A stretch of DNA of 50,577 nt, from the NCBI GenBank assembly GCA_947505405.1, contig CANNHR010000003.1:1-50577 (forward strand), written 5' to 3'. This DNA comes from Rickettsiales bacterium (GTDB taxonomy: Bacteria > Pseudomonadota > Alphaproteobacteria > Rickettsiales > Rickettsiaceae). Position numbers and translations under genes: made by a program. Below the pieces are notes generated by a model, which saw only the letters and a list, made by a program, of their open reading frames with translations, had not been told where the DNA came from and did no database searches. Each line of letters opens with the position of its first letter. The stretch's first letter is position 1. Positions 18,788 to 28,443 of the stretch are shown here, piece by piece.

Positions 18788-19494
18788 TATTCCGCCTCTC
18801 TAGTTCTTACGGTTACTTTTTCAATTCTTTTTTCATAGTTTTTACCTTTAAAAAGTCTATGAATATATATAGCAGGAGTGTGGATATTGGCTGGATCAAG
18901 CTCTCCGGTTTCAACAATTTCTTCTACTTCACAGATGGTAAGTTTGGCCGCTGTTGCCATTATTGGATTAAAATTTCTGGCAGTTTTGTTGTATATTACA
19001 TTGCCATATTTATCAGCCTTATAACCCTTGATAATAGCAACATCTGCAAGGATGCCTCTTTCCATTACATATTTTTCGCCGTTAAACTCTCTTATCTCTT
19101 TTCCTTCAGCAACAATTGTTCCGACCCCGGTTCTTGTATAGAATGCAGGAATGCCAGCCCCAGCGGCTCTGATTCTTTCAGCAAGAGTTCCTTGTGGGTT
19201 AAGCTCGAGTTCGAGAGTTCCATCTAGGTACATTTTCTCAAAAATTTTATTTTCGCCAACGTATGATGCTATCATCTTTTTAATCTGACCATTACGCAAC
19301 AGAATACCTAAGCCAAAATCATCAATACCGCAGTTATTGCTAACTACCGTTAGATCCTTCACTCCAGATTTGGCTATTGCTGAAATGATATTCTCGGGAA
19401 TTCCGCACAGGCCAAACCCGCCCGCATGTACGAGCATTCCGTCTCTCAATACGCCGGCTATGGCATCCTCTGCATTGTTAAAAAACTGGGTCAT
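18787..19494 (-). CDS. scoA: 3-oxoacid CoA-transferase subunit A
   Basis: A 235-residue alpha subunit with the typical glycine-rich start (GMLVHAGGFGLCGIPENII) and the GTLAERIRAAGAGIPAFYT segment that binds CoA. It forms a heteromeric enzyme with the following gene. The substrate is inferred from family (acetoacetate); other short 3-oxoacids are possible. Confidence 0.95.
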   Translation of the reverse strand: MTQFFNNAEDAIAGVLRDGMLVHAGGFGLCGIPENIISAIAKSGVKDLTVVSNNCGIDDFGLGILLRNGQIKKMIASYVGENKIFEKMYLDGTLELELNPQGTLAERIRAAGAGIPAFYTRTGVGTIVAEGKEIREFNGEKYVMERGILADVAIIKGYKADKYGNVIYNKTARNFNPIMATAAKLTICEVEEIVETGELDPANIHTPAIYIHRLFKGKNYEKRIEKVTVRTREAE

Positions 19495-19664
19495 TATTGG
19501 TTGAAACTCATTATTAATTATAAAACTATTCTATACACTACAATACAAGAAGGCAAAATTCTATTATTAGCACTATAGTTGTTTGTTGACTTGTGGTGCT
19601 TTATTGTTTACCAATTGCATATCTGGGATTTGTTAGAAAATTTAGATATATTAGATATATAATT

Positions 19665-20138
19665 ATGAAAAATCACTACATTATAAGAAAAAAACGACCA
19701 GATAATATTGAAATATTACGCAACATAATGAGCCGTTCTCTTGCGATCTGGGATTATTCTGTTTCACAAATAGAACAAGTAGTAAAGCAATTAGAAATCA
19801 CTCCAGAATTTCTAGATAAATCAGTATGTTACGTCGCAGAATTAAATGGTGAAATCAAAGGTTTCTTTTGCATAGCACCGAGTCAAAACGAGGAACTTAG
19901 CGAAGCTAAGTTTTATATTGAACCAGATAGTATTAGAGCAGGTCTTGGAACTTTGCTTTGGAATAAAGTTATTTTCGAACTAAGAAATGAAGGAGTAAAG
20001 TATTTTAAATTCCTAAGTGATGAAAACGCTCGAGGATTTTACGAAAAGCTAGGAGCTGTACAAGTTGCCCAGCAGTCTTCAGAGATAATAGAGGGGAGCA
20101 TGATTCCTATAATGAAATATACTATCATAGAAAATTAA
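19665..20138 (+). CDS. GNAT-family N-acetyltransferase
   Basis: A 157-residue acetyltransferase fold. The acetyl-CoA loop appears as IRAGLGTLLWNKVI (about residues 88-101), following YVAELNGEIKGFFCIAP, and the C-terminal RGFYEKLGAVQVAQ motif is clear. The substrate is unknown. ATG 19665 is preferred; an in-frame upstream start at 19593 would add 24 residues unlike the family. It precedes pgsA by 10 bases and may share its transcript. Confidence 0.85.
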   Translation: MKNHYIIRKKRPDNIEILRNIMSRSLAIWDYSVSQIEQVVKQLEITPEFLDKSVCYVAELNGEIKGFFCIAPSQNEELSEAKFYIEPDSIRAGLGTLLWNKVIFELRNEGVKYFKFLSDENARGFYEKLGAVQVAQQSSEIIEGSMIPIMKYTIIEN

Positions 20139-20148
20139 GTAGCTAGAA

Positions 20149-20697
20149 ATGCAAATTGATAAGAATATACCAAATTATCTGACTATAATAAGGCTCGTAT
20201 CGATCCCAATTATAGTAATGACATTTTATTTTGAGGATTCTAAGTTTGCTCATAGGGTCGGGGGAATTGTATTTGCTTTTGCCAGCTTAACTGATTTTTT
20301 TGATGGCTATTTGGCTAGAAAATATAATCTTATGTCTAGCTTTGGTAGAATGTTTGATCCAATAGCTGACAAAGTTTTGGTTGGTTGCGTATTAGTTATG
20401 CTTGTAAAAGACAATAGGGCGGATGAAATACCTTGCTTACTGATTCTTGCACGTGAGTTTGTTGTTGCTGGTTTTAGAGAGTTTTTAGCTCAGGTGCAGG
20501 TTAGTATACCGGTAAGCAGACTTGCCAAAGTTAAAACAACTATACAGATGGTTGCTATGACAATGCTTATTGTTGGATCTGTTGGTTCAGGCATAGCCTC
20601 CCTTGATTTAGTAGGGCATATAAGTCTTTGGATAGCGGCTATTTTAACGTTAGTGACAGGGTATTCTTATTTACAAGCATGCAGTAGGTATTTCTAG
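20149..20697 (+). CDS. pgsA: CDP-diacylglycerol--glycerol-3-phosphate 3-phosphatidyltransferase
   Basis: A 182-residue membrane enzyme making phosphatidylglycerophosphate, the first step to phosphatidylglycerol and cardiolipin. The CDP-alcohol phosphotransferase motif D-G-x2-A-R-x8-G-x3-D-x3-D is visible as [20 protein letters not shown] with the final Asp in IAD (residues about 47-69). About five membrane segments. Its stop overlaps the GTG start of the next gene by one base. Confidence 0.95.
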   Translation: MQIDKNIPNYLTIIRLVSIPIIVMTFYFEDSKFAHRVGGIVFAFASLTDFFDGYLARKYNLMSSFGRMFDPIADKVLVGCVLVMLVKDNRADEIPCLLILAREFVVAGFREFLAQVQVSIPVSRLAKVKTTIQMVAMTMLIVGSVGSGIASLDLVGHISLWIAAILTLVTGYSYLQACSRYF

Positions 20698-22133
20698 TGA
20701 GCACAAAAAAAATATTGGAACGAATTAATGGTAAAAATTATATTGCTGGAGATTGGTTTTCTAAAAAAGAGATTATTGAAGTTGAGAATCCATCAAACGG
20801 CAAAATAATTGGATATGTACCGAGCTCATCGGCTGAGGATATAATGAGAGCAGTTGATAACACCTGTAAAACAGCAAAATCATGGGCAGAATCGACAGTT
20901 GACCAGCGTTATGAAATACTACGAAAATGGCAAGAATTACAGCATCAGTATTTAAAAGAACTGACTGAGTTGCTTACTCTAGAGCAAGGCAAAGTCTTAG
21001 CTGAATCTCGGAAAGAAATTTTGTACGGTGAATCCTTTATCGACTGGTTTGCCTGTATTATTAAGTCTAGTAGTACATATGTAAGGCCTGGAAATTCATA
21101 TGAACATAAACTCATTGCTGAAAAAGAACCGATTGGTCCAGTAGCAGCGATTACTCCTTGGAACTTTCCTTGCGCTATGGTGATTAGAAAAATTGCACCC
21201 GCAATTGCTGCCGGTTGCAGTGTTATCCTCAAACCTTCCGAGCTTACACCTCTTTCAGCATTGGCTCAAGCTATGCTTCTTGAAGAAGCCGGTTTGCCAG
21301 CTGGTGTCTTAAATGTAGTTACTAGTGATGCCAAATTATTTGGTGATATAGTGTGTCGGGACTTCAGGATTCGTAAATTATCTTTTACTGGTTCAACAAG
21401 AGTAGGGAAATTATTATATGAAAAATCAGCAAACGCATTAAGAAAACTCTCACTAGAGCTAGGTGGAAATGCACCATATATTGTATTTGCTGATTGTGAT
21501 TTAGATAAAGTATCGGATGATTTAGTTGCAATTAAGGTCCGCTCTGGTGGTCAATCTTGCACTTCTCCGAATCGGATATTTATAGAGGCTCCAATTTATG
21601 ACAGATTCGTTGAATTAGTTGCACAAAAATTTAGCACCTGCAAAGTAGGGGATGGATTTATAGAATCCAATAAAATTGGACCTTTGATCAATGCTCAAGC
21701 TGTTGAAAAAATTAATCTTTTACTTCAAGATGCGCAGCAGAAGGGAGCAAAGATCATATGTGGTGGTGGGCATAATGGTAATTTCATGGAACCATCTGTT
21801 ATAAAAAATTGTACAGATGATATGAATATTTTTACCACCGAAATCTTTGGCCCCGTGATTGCTTGTTATTCATTTACTTCTGTAGAAGAGGTTGCCAGTA
21901 GAGCTAATAACACTGAATATGGGCTTCAATCTTATGTATATTCAAAGGATATAAGAAGAGCAAACTATATTGCATCTAGGCTTGATTTTAGCATGGTTTC
22001 AATTAACTCCTCATTTCCTGCAACAGCAAAAGCGCCGTTTAGTGGCAGAAAAGCTTCAGGATTTGGAGTTGAGGGTTCTAGTGAAGGATTAGACGAGTAT
22101 TTAGTTAATAAATATATTAATTTCAACTACTAG
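20697..22133 (+). CDS. NAD(P)-dependent aldehyde dehydrogenase, succinate-semialdehyde dehydrogenase-like
   Basis: A 478-residue aldehyde dehydrogenase. Conserved parts are AITPWNFPCAMVIRKIAPA (cofactor site), FTGSTRVGK, the catalytic Glu in LELGGNAPYIVF and the nucleophile Cys in GGQSCTSPNRIF. Overall layout is most like GabD (succinate semialdehyde to succinate), but GabD normally has GQTCVCANR here, so the substrate is uncertain. It begins with GTG overlapping the pgsA stop (TAGTG). Confidence 0.85.
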   Translation: MSTKKILERINGKNYIAGDWFSKKEIIEVENPSNGKIIGYVPSSSAEDIMRAVDNTCKTAKSWAESTVDQRYEILRKWQELQHQYLKELTELLTLEQGKVLAESRKEILYGESFIDWFACIIKSSSTYVRPGNSYEHKLIAEKEPIGPVAAITPWNFPCAMVIRKIAPAIAAGCSVILKPSELTPLSALAQAMLLEEAGLPAGVLNVVTSDAKLFGDIVCRDFRIRKLSFTGSTRVGKLLYEKSANALRKLSLELGGNAPYIVFADCDLDKVSDDLVAIKVRSGGQSCTSPNRIFIEAPIYDRFVELVAQKFSTCKVGDGFIESNKIGPLINAQAVEKINLLLQDAQQKGAKIICGGGHNGNFMEPSVIKNCTDDMNIFTTEIFGPVIACYSFTSVEEVASRANNTEYGLQSYVYSKDIRRANYIASRLDFSMVSINSSFPATAKAPFSGRKASGFGVEGSSEGLDEYLVNKYINFNY

Positions 22134-22136
22134 CAA

Positions 22137-22265
22137 CTTGAGCTGTCATTCTGAACTTGATTGAAGCTTGCGCCTGCCTTTGGCCTAGGATCTCGAGCAA
22201 CAAGGCCGTCATGAGGAAATTCTGTTGTCTGAGATCCCGAACTAAATTCGGGATGACTAAAGCTT
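22137..22265. repeat. Palindromic repeat, family B, reverse orientation
   Basis: The segment around 22148-22180 (GAACTTGATTGAAGCTTGCG, then CCTGCCTTT) is the reverse complement of the family B block near 24857-24888. It is followed by GAGATCCCGAACTAAATTCG and GGATGAC, an inverted pair typical of this family. Located in the convergent gap between the aldehyde dehydrogenase and the MFS transporter. Confidence 0.7.
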
Positions 22266-22339
22266 GTATCGTTTATCGACACAGAACAAGATACCACAGT
22301 GAGTTCCATAATCCATATTATGGAAAGTATATGTATAAA

Positions 22340-22362
22340 AGTCTCTCCGCCGGAAATGCCTT
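22340..22362. repeat. Short dispersed repeat unit, reverse copy
   Basis: AGTCTCTCCGCCGGAAATGC followed by CTT is the reverse complement of the 133-155 unit, differing at one base. It resembles the start of the family A flank (CCGCCAGAAATGTTTTA), so the two are probably one family. Confidence 0.7.
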
Positions 22363-22403
22363 AATTAAATAAAATTAAATAAGCTTAGCAGCTTAACCAA
22401 CGC

Positions 22404-23612
22404 TTAACCAACATTGAAGTTTTTTGGCTTTCTGTTACTATAATAAAATAACATAAGAGAAATTGAGAATAACGCTGCAAATAAATAAGCAAAGTTATTT
22501 ATTGTATTGCTATGAAATATTGAGATCATAAAACTGACCCCAGCGGTCATCAGATAATACATCGAACCAAAGATAGAACCAGCAGATCCTGTTACTTTGT
22601 GATAATCCTCAAGCGCATGCCGTAGCAGCATTGGTACAACCATAGCATGTCCCATAAGATGTATTGCCATTGGTCCAAAAATTAGCAGCGCAACATATGT
22701 CGCCTCTTCCGTATCAATTTGTGAGCCGATTAATAGCGTAGTACAGCCAATTGCACTTAGGATAAAACCAGCGATACGCACTTTAAGCGTACTGACAAAT
22801 TTACGAATTAGAACTCTGGTAATTAATCCTCCTGATAAGTTTGCAACGCTCAGAGCTAAAAACAGTTTGCCATAATTTGATGGAGACATATCTAATCTTT
22901 CAATAAAAATAAACGGTGCCTGGATATAAAAACCAAAGCAAATGCCGTTATATACTCCGACTATAAAAGCATAAGTAAGAAGCGTTTTGTCCCTTAATGC
23001 AACTTTTAAAACGTTAAAAAATCTGTTGCTCTTTGCTGCACCAATATACGCGTTAGTTTCAGGAAGAAATTTTACATATACAATGAGTAGTATCCCTGAC
23101 AACAAAATAAGAAAATCAAAAATATATTGCCACTGCTCAAAATATTCGATGATATACCCACCTATTGCGGAGCCGATGGATGGAACAAAGGCCATTATGG
23201 TTGAAACACTAGCATACACATATGATAATTCCCATCCTTTATAGGAATCACGCGCCATAGCTTGAGCGATTACAGATCCTACACTTGCACCATAGGCTTG
23301 AGCAAATCTAAATAAAATAAACATTTCTATATTAGTAGATTTACTTATAATAAAAGTAGCTATAATATAGAAACTAATGCCCAATAATACTACCGGCTTT
23401 CTGCCGTAAATATCTGATATTCTGCCTAAAGTAAAAATACCTAAGGCAAAACCAATATAGTAAGCCGTTGTTGATAACTGAGCAATGCTGCCGTCAGTAT
23501 TTAGCTGGTTGGCTATCTCAGGAAGTGCTGCTGAATAGACTGTCTCAGTCAGTATTGAAAGAGATATAAGGCAATAAAGCAAAATTGGTGGAACTTGTCC
23601 TATTACTTTCAT
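22404..23612 (-). CDS. MFS multidrug-type transporter, Bcr/CflA-like
   Basis: A 402-residue, 12-helix major facilitator. The loop between helices 2 and 3 carries FTLGRISDIYGRKPVVLLG, the MFS motif A, and the N-terminal TETVYSAALPEIANQLNT resembles the DMYLPALP region of Bcr/CflA drug:H+ antiporters. The exported substrate cannot be assigned. It ends the minus-strand run that starts with rplY and follows ychF by 9 bases. Confidence 0.85.
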   Translation of the reverse strand: MKVIGQVPPILLYCLISLSILTETVYSAALPEIANQLNTDGSIAQLSTTAYYIGFALGIFTLGRISDIYGRKPVVLLGISFYIIATFIISKSTNIEMFILFRFAQAYGASVGSVIAQAMARDSYKGWELSYVYASVSTIMAFVPSIGSAIGGYIIEYFEQWQYIFDFLILLSGILLIVYVKFLPETNAYIGAAKSNRFFNVLKVALRDKTLLTYAFIVGVYNGICFGFYIQAPFIFIERLDMSPSNYGKLFLALSVANLSGGLITRVLIRKFVSTLKVRIAGFILSAIGCTTLLIGSQIDTEEATYVALLIFGPMAIHLMGHAMVVPMLLRHALEDYHKVTGSAGSIFGSMYYLMTAGVSFMISIFHSNTINNFAYLFAALFSISLMLFYYSNRKPKNFNVG

Positions 23613-23621
23613 AACTATTTA

Positions 23622-24716
23622 CTAAACATTAAACCGAAAATGTACAACATCTCCGTCTTGCATAACGTAATCTTTTCCTTCTACTCGCATTTTGCCAAGT
23701 TCTTTTGCTCTAGTCTCACTGCCGATTTCAAGATATTCTTCACAAGAAATAACTTCAGCTCTAATAAAACCTTTTTCAAAGTCGGTATGTATAATACCAG
23801 CAGCAGCAGGCGCAAGAGATCCACTTACGAAAGTCCAAGCATGAGCTTCTTTTGGTCCTATTGTAAAAAATGACTTTAAGCCGAGAAGAGAATGCGCTGA
23901 TTTAATAATTTTACTAAGACCAGGTTCTGATAGATTAAGGCTTTCAAGGAATTCTTGTTTTTCTCCTTGGTCCTCCAAAATAGAAATTTCTGCTTCAATT
24001 TTAGAGGAAATAATTACTACATTTGCGCCTTCAGAAGCTGCTTTTTGTTCTACCCTTTGTGAATGAGCATTACCAGATATTGCTTCAGATTCTAGCACAT
24101 TGCACACATATAAAATTGGTTTTGAGGTAAGCAATTGCAGTGCAGCGAGTTCTTTTTTGTCAATTTTTCCTATCAGTGATCTAAGAGGCTTGCCCTCCTC
24201 TAGCACCTTTCTACAAATCTCTAGGAGTTCTACTTGCAACTGCAGTACTTTATCTGTCTTAGCTTTTTTTATTAAATTAGGCAGACGCTTATCAACCGAA
24301 TCTAAATCAGCGATTATTAGCTCTGTTTCGATTACTTCTGCATCTTCAACAGGATCAACCTTGCCATGTACGTGAGTAATATCTGCATCTTCAAAACAAC
24401 GAAGAACATGGATAATGGCATCAACTTCTCTAATATGGGATAAAAATTGATTACCAAGCCCTTCCCCTTTACTGGCGCCTTTAACAAGACCAGCGATATC
24501 AACAAATTCAATAAACGCAGGTATAATTTTAGCAGAACCAGCATTTTGAGCTAACTTATCCAGTCGAGAATCCGGCACTGGTACAATACCGGTATTTGGT
24601 TCAATCGTACAAAAAGGGTAATTTGCTGCTTCTGCATTGCTGCTTGCAGTTAAGGCATTAAATAAAGTTGATTTACCAACGTTAGGTAAACCAACGATTC
24701 CACATTTTAGTCTCAT
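23622..24716 (-). CDS. ychF: Ribosome-binding ATPase YchF
   Basis: A 364-residue Obg-family P-loop protein. G1 is GLPNVGKST, G3 is DIAGLVKGAS, and the usual NKxD specificity motif is replaced by a form of NxxE (YVCNVLESE), which in this family gives ATP rather than GTP preference. The C-terminal TGS-like domain (FFTIGPKEAHAWT, KGFIRAEVISCEE, KDYVMQDGDVVHFRFNV) is complete. Confidence 0.97.
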   Translation of the reverse strand: MRLKCGIVGLPNVGKSTLFNALTASSNAEAANYPFCTIEPNTGIVPVPDSRLDKLAQNAGSAKIIPAFIEFVDIAGLVKGASKGEGLGNQFLSHIREVDAIIHVLRCFEDADITHVHGKVDPVEDAEVIETELIIADLDSVDKRLPNLIKKAKTDKVLQLQVELLEICRKVLEEGKPLRSLIGKIDKKELAALQLLTSKPILYVCNVLESEAISGNAHSQRVEQKAASEGANVVIISSKIEAEISILEDQGEKQEFLESLNLSEPGLSKIIKSAHSLLGLKSFFTIGPKEAHAWTFVSGSLAPAAAGIIHTDFEKGFIRAEVISCEEYLEIGSETRAKELGKMRVEGKDYVMQDGDVVHFRFNV

Positions 24717-24748
24717 AATTAGTGTTCCTTACTTAATATTTCTTGTTG

Positions 24749-24912
24749 TTGAGTCAAGCTCAGGATGGACTTATTACATCCGTCATACCGGACTTGATCC
24801 GGTATCTTCTTCTATTGTATGAGATCCTGAATTTAATTCAGGATGACTTAAAACAAAGGCAGGCGCAAGCTTCAATCAAGTTCAGGATGACTAATAGAAC
24901 GTTCAGAATGCC
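24749..24912. repeat. Palindromic repeat, family B
   Basis: Contains the inverted pair CCGGACTTGATCCGG, the pair CCTGAATTTAATTCAGG and the block AAGGCAGGCGCAAGCTTCAA. The same blocks recur near 22.2, 31.8, 32.5 and 35.8 kb. It lies in the 258-base gap between ychF and pth, so it may sit in the ychF leader. Confidence 0.75.
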
Positions 24913-24974
24913 TTGCCATACGACGTTATTATTTCAATGCCCAGCATAACACAAAGCGATTCCGTGCGCTATCT

Positions 24975-25538
24975 TTAAACAGAAATTGCCTTTTTAAATG
25001 CTTCAATATCACCAGTAATTAAGAACTGTATCTTGCTAGTGATTAAATCAATATTCCTAAAAATAATTGATTCTTCTTCTTGAGAAAATTTTCCAAGTAC
25101 AAACGATGAAATATCGTAAGTTGGATCTTCTGGTCTTCCTACTCCTATCCTGATTCTATGGTAGTTTGGCCCAATATTCTTATCTAGGGATTTTAAGCCG
25201 TTATGTCCACCTGCTCCGCCTCCTAATTTATATCCTATCTTGCCAATAGATAGGTCGATATCATCATGAATGACTATAATCTTACTTGAGGAAATTTTGT
25301 AGTAAGAAGAAAGAGACTGCACTGCCTCACCAGATAGATTCATGTAAGTTTCTGGTTTGCAAAGTATAATACTTCCTAAGTCAGAATCCCCTAGTGCAAG
25401 TTGAGAATGAAATCTAGGCTTGTTTTGAAATGTTAGCTTATATTCTCTAGATAATTTATCTAGAGTCATAAACCCAACATTATGTCTGGTATCGCTATAT
25501 TCTCTACCAGGATTACCAAGCCCAACAATTAGAAACAT
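24975..25538 (-). CDS. pth: Peptidyl-tRNA hydrolase
   Basis: A 187-residue enzyme that releases peptides from stalled peptidyl-tRNA. Family motifs are FLIVGLGNPGREYSDTRHNV with catalytic His (about residue 19), PETYMNLSGEAV with Asn, and VIHDDIDL with Asp. The GGGAGGHNGLKSL loop is also present. It forms the usual pair with rplY, here separated by a 146-base palindromic repeat that begins just before the pth start. Confidence 0.97.
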   Translation of the reverse strand: MFLIVGLGNPGREYSDTRHNVGFMTLDKLSREYKLTFQNKPRFHSQLALGDSDLGSIILCKPETYMNLSGEAVQSLSSYYKISSSKIIVIHDDIDLSIGKIGYKLGGGAGGHNGLKSLDKNIGPNYHRIRIGVGRPEDPTYDISSFVLGKFSQEEESIIFRNIDLITSKIQFLITGDIEAFKKAISV

Positions 25539-25543
25539 TACTT

Positions 25544-25665
25544 AGTTGATCCGTCAAAAATGTTTTACAAAGGTTTTCCTCTCCTTTTTGTCATTTCCGC
25601 GCGAGGCGCGGTAATCCATGGCAAAACGGTGAAAAAGACTAGATTTCGCTTGGAGCGGGAATGAC
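25544..25665. repeat. Palindromic repeat, family A copy 2 (rplY-pth gap)
   Basis: The flank GATCCGTCAAAAATGTTTTA (from 25548), then CAAAGGTTT, matches copy 1 at 4850 in the same orientation. The core at 25590-25665 begins GTCATTTCCGCGCGAGGCGC and ends GAGCGGGAATGAC; its reverse complement aligns with the copy 1 core along nearly its whole length. The core is therefore flipped relative to the flank. Confidence 0.8.
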
Positions 25666-25684
25666 ATTGAGGGCTGTTAGATGC

Positions 25685-26299
25685 TTATTTTTTAGCAGCT
25701 TCAGCTGGTGGTGTAACTTCATCAATTTCATCAGATTTACCTTTTTTACCAACAATTGATGCTATAACAAAACTAGGGTTCTCTAAAAGCTTAGTACCTA
25801 CTGGTATAGGCGCATCTTTTGCTTTCAATGAAGATCCTATTAGCATTGAACTAACATCGATTTCTATTTTGCGTGGTAAGTTTCCTACTGGGCAAAGAAT
25901 TGTTAAGAATCTTTTTACTGTATTGAAGTAACCACCTCTTTTAACACCTAGACAACTATCTTTATTTAAATACACAACTGGTACATGCATTTTTTGCATT
26001 TTGCTTTCTAAAAAGACAAAATCAACATGGCTTACAATATCAGTGATTGGATGAAGTTGAATAGCTTTTGGCAGAACCTTGAATTTCTTTTGGCCAATTT
26101 CAAGTTCAAATAGCTGAGAAATATACTGTGGCTTTCTGTAATATTTAGTGATTTCCTTTTCTTCTACTGCAATTGATAAAGGTTCTTTACCTGCTCCATA
26201 GACTGTTGCTGGCACCATACCTTTTTTCCTCAAAGCTCTAGAAGCCCCGGTTCCCAATTCTTCACGCAGTTCTGCTGCTAGAGTTAATGCTTCACTCAT
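25685..26299 (-). CDS. rplY: 50S ribosomal protein L25 (CTC form)
   Basis: A 204-residue long-form L25 that binds 5S rRNA. The N-terminal L25 domain starts LAAELREELGTGASRALRKK and VPATVYGAGKEPLSIAV, followed by the C-terminal TL5/CTC domain with FNTVKRFLTILCPV and the IEIDVSSMLIGSSLKA segment. The lysine-rich tail ends in AEAAKK. It is the first gene of the pth-ychF run. Confidence 0.95.
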   Translation of the reverse strand: MSEALTLAAELREELGTGASRALRKKGMVPATVYGAGKEPLSIAVEEKEITKYYRKPQYISQLFELEIGQKKFKVLPKAIQLHPITDIVSHVDFVFLESKMQKMHVPVVYLNKDSCLGVKRGGYFNTVKRFLTILCPVGNLPRKIEIDVSSMLIGSSLKAKDAPIPVGTKLLENPSFVIASIVGKKGKSDEIDEVTPPAEAAKK

Positions 26300-26471
26300 T
26301 TTACTAAATCTCCAAAAATTATCTTCTTGAGCCCTGCGAGCTCTTTTATGTTTCAGACTTTTTAAGCCTCGTAATATATAGCGTTCCTACTCAACATTCA
26401 AGAGTTTTTTACAATTAACATAATCTGGTAAAAATAGCCAAATATTCGGTAGATTGATTTTGAGTAAATTG

Positions 26472-26477
26472 TTATAA
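26472..26477 (+). promoter_or_regulatory. Candidate -10 element of the AEC transporter gene
   Basis: A perfect TATAAT lies 56 bases before the start codon. Seventeen bases upstream the sequence is only TAGATT, a weak -35, so the promoter call rests mainly on the -10. Confidence 0.35.
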
Positions 26478-26532
26478 TGGACTATTCAACAACTCACCAC
26501 AAATATCAGTTTATTAAAAATTTAATTTTATT

Positions 26533-27468
26533 ATGGCAGTATTTAGTCTAGTATTTTTTAAGGTATTGTCTTCACTACTGAGCGTATTAATTGGATTTTT
26601 ATCAGGTAGATTTTCGAATGTAGAAAAGGATAGCATAGCTTCTTTACTATTCTATTTTGTTGCTCCTATTGTATTTTTTGCCATTCCAACAAGTGCCGAG
26701 CTAACGTTTAATTCTCTTGGAATTACGGCGCTAACTTTTACTTTGTGCACAATGTTAAGCCTTTTTAGCTACTGGCTATATGGAAAAGTTTGGCAGGATT
26801 CACATAGAAATATTTTAGCCCTATCTGCTGGAACTGGAAACAGCGGTTACGTAGTTTTGCCTATTGCAGCTGCGTTATTTGATGATCATACCCTTAGTAT
26901 TTATGCACTTGGCTTGATCGGTATTGCTATTTGCGAAGCTTCAGTTGGTTGCTATTTCTGCGCAAGAAGTGTTGGAACATTCAAGCAAAGCGTATTGCGA
27001 GTAGCAAGATTACCTATTTTAAATGCATTTTTCTTTGGTTGTATAATGAGCCTTTTAGGGTTCCATTTACCTGATTTTTTGGATGACTTCGTTGATAATA
27101 TGAGAGGGGCTTTCTCGATATTAGGTATGGTAACTATTGGACTTGCCTTGTCGAATATTAAAGAATTTAAGTTTGACATAAAATTTACTGCTGCAGCATT
27201 TGCTAGTAAGTTCCTGTTCTACCCTATGCTATTCAACATATTTATTTTGCTAGATCGTTTATATTTTAAATGGCTCGACGTCAACTATTATAACGCCTTA
27301 CAAATGCTATGTGTTGCACCAATGGCCACCAATAGGATTGTACTAGCGTCACTGTATAAAATTTATCCAGAGAAAGTCGCAACTGCAGTATTGCTTTCTC
27401 TGCTCTTTGTTTTACTATACATGCCCATTATGGCTACAATTTTCCTCGAAGGAGTTCTGACTACATAA
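26533..27468 (+). CDS. AEC-family (auxin efflux carrier type) transporter
   Basis: A 311-residue membrane protein with about ten helices. The N-terminal half (LIGFLSGRFSNVEKDSIASL, then FYFVAPIVFFAIP) and the mid segment ALSAGTGNSGYVVLPIAAALF match AEC proteins, which carry malate, malonate or other organic acids. The C-terminal half has the family pattern of APMATNRIVLASLYKI. The substrate is unknown. It precedes trxB by 30 bases. Confidence 0.85.
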   Translation: MAVFSLVFFKVLSSLLSVLIGFLSGRFSNVEKDSIASLLFYFVAPIVFFAIPTSAELTFNSLGITALTFTLCTMLSLFSYWLYGKVWQDSHRNILALSAGTGNSGYVVLPIAAALFDDHTLSIYALGLIGIAICEASVGCYFCARSVGTFKQSVLRVARLPILNAFFFGCIMSLLGFHLPDFLDDFVDNMRGAFSILGMVTIGLALSNIKEFKFDIKFTAAAFASKFLFYPMLFNIFILLDRLYFKWLDVNYYNALQMLCVAPMATNRIVLASLYKIYPEKVATAVLLSLLFVLLYMPIMATIFLEGVLTT

Positions 27469-27498
27469 TAAAAAATAAAACTTAAATTACGGTACAAT

Positions 27499-28443
27499 AT
27501 GGAACAATCTATCACTAAAACTAAAGTCCTTATTATTGGTTCAGGACCGGCGGGCTTAAGTGCCGCAATTTATGCAGCACGAGCGTCATTAGAACCTATT
27601 TTGATCCATGGAATGCAACCAGGTGGTCAGTTAACTATTACTACTGACGTTGAAAATTACCCTGGGTTTGCTGAAACAATTCAAGGCCCTTGGTTGATGC
27701 AAGAAATGGAGAAGCAGGCAGAAAAAGTCGGTACCAAGCTTGTTTATGACTATATTGAAAAAGTTGAGCTTAAGACAAAACCATTTAAGGCTTACACAGC
27801 GTCGGGAAATTTATACGAAGCTGATAGCATAATAATTTGTACAGGAGCTCAAGCTAAGTGGCTTGGAATTAAGTCGGAACAAGAATTTCAAGGCTTTGGA
27901 GTGTCCGGGTGCGCTACATGTGATGGATTCTTTTTTAAAGGCATGGATGTCGTAGTAATAGGTGGCGGAAACACCGCTGTTGAAGAAGCGTTATACCTTA
28001 CTAATCACGCCAAAAAAGTCTATATTGTTCATCGCCGAAATGAATTCAGAGCCGAGAAAATACTTCAAGATAGACTATTTGAAAATGATAAAATATCAGT
28101 AATTTGGGACGGTGTATTAGAGGAAGTTGTTGGTACTAGCAATCCTAAATCTGTAACGGGTGTAAAAATTAAAAATATTAAATCTGGCGAGATCTCAACT
28201 CTGGCGTGTGAGGGGGTATTTATTGCTATTGGACATAAGCCAAATACAGACATGTTTAGAGATCAAATAACGATGGATGAAGAAGGTTATATAATTACTG
28301 ACTCAAATTCCACTAAAACTAATATAAATGGAGTGTTTGCTGCTGGAGATGTTCAAGATAAAATTTATCGTCAAGCAGTAACTGCTGCAGGCACTGGATG
28401 TATGGCCGCTTTAGAAGCTGATAAATTCTTAAGAGGTGTGTAG
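27499..28443 (+). CDS. trxB: Thioredoxin reductase
   Basis: A 314-residue FAD- and NADPH-binding enzyme that keeps thioredoxin reduced. Visible are the FAD-binding IIGSGPAGLSAAIYAARA, the redox pair in CATCDGFFF (about residue 138), the NADPH-binding VVIGGGNTAVEEALYL, and the C-terminal GVFAAGDVQDKIYRQAVTAA. Its stop shares one base with the dnaB start (TAGTG). Confidence 0.97.
   Translation: MEQSITKTKVLIIGSGPAGLSAAIYAARASLEPILIHGMQPGGQLTITTDVENYPGFAETIQGPWLMQEMEKQAEKVGTKLVYDYIEKVELKTKPFKAYTASGNLYEADSIIICTGAQAKWLGIKSEQEFQGFGVSGCATCDGFFFKGMDVVVIGGGNTAVEEALYLTNHAKKVYIVHRRNEFRAEKILQDRLFENDKISVIWDGVLEEVVGTSNPKSVTGVKIKNIKSGEISTLACEGVFIAIGHKPNTDMFRDQITMDEEGYIITDSNSTKTNINGVFAAGDVQDKIYRQAVTAAGTGCMAALEADKFLRGV

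Noticed and set aside
18775-19227. Open frame of 150 codons antisense to scoA
   Set aside because: Overlaps conserved CoA-transferase sequence and shows no recognisable domain.
22157-22372. Possible 71-residue protein after the aldehyde dehydrogenase
   Set aside because: It is translated from family B repeat and the 22340-22362 unit, so it is not a gene.
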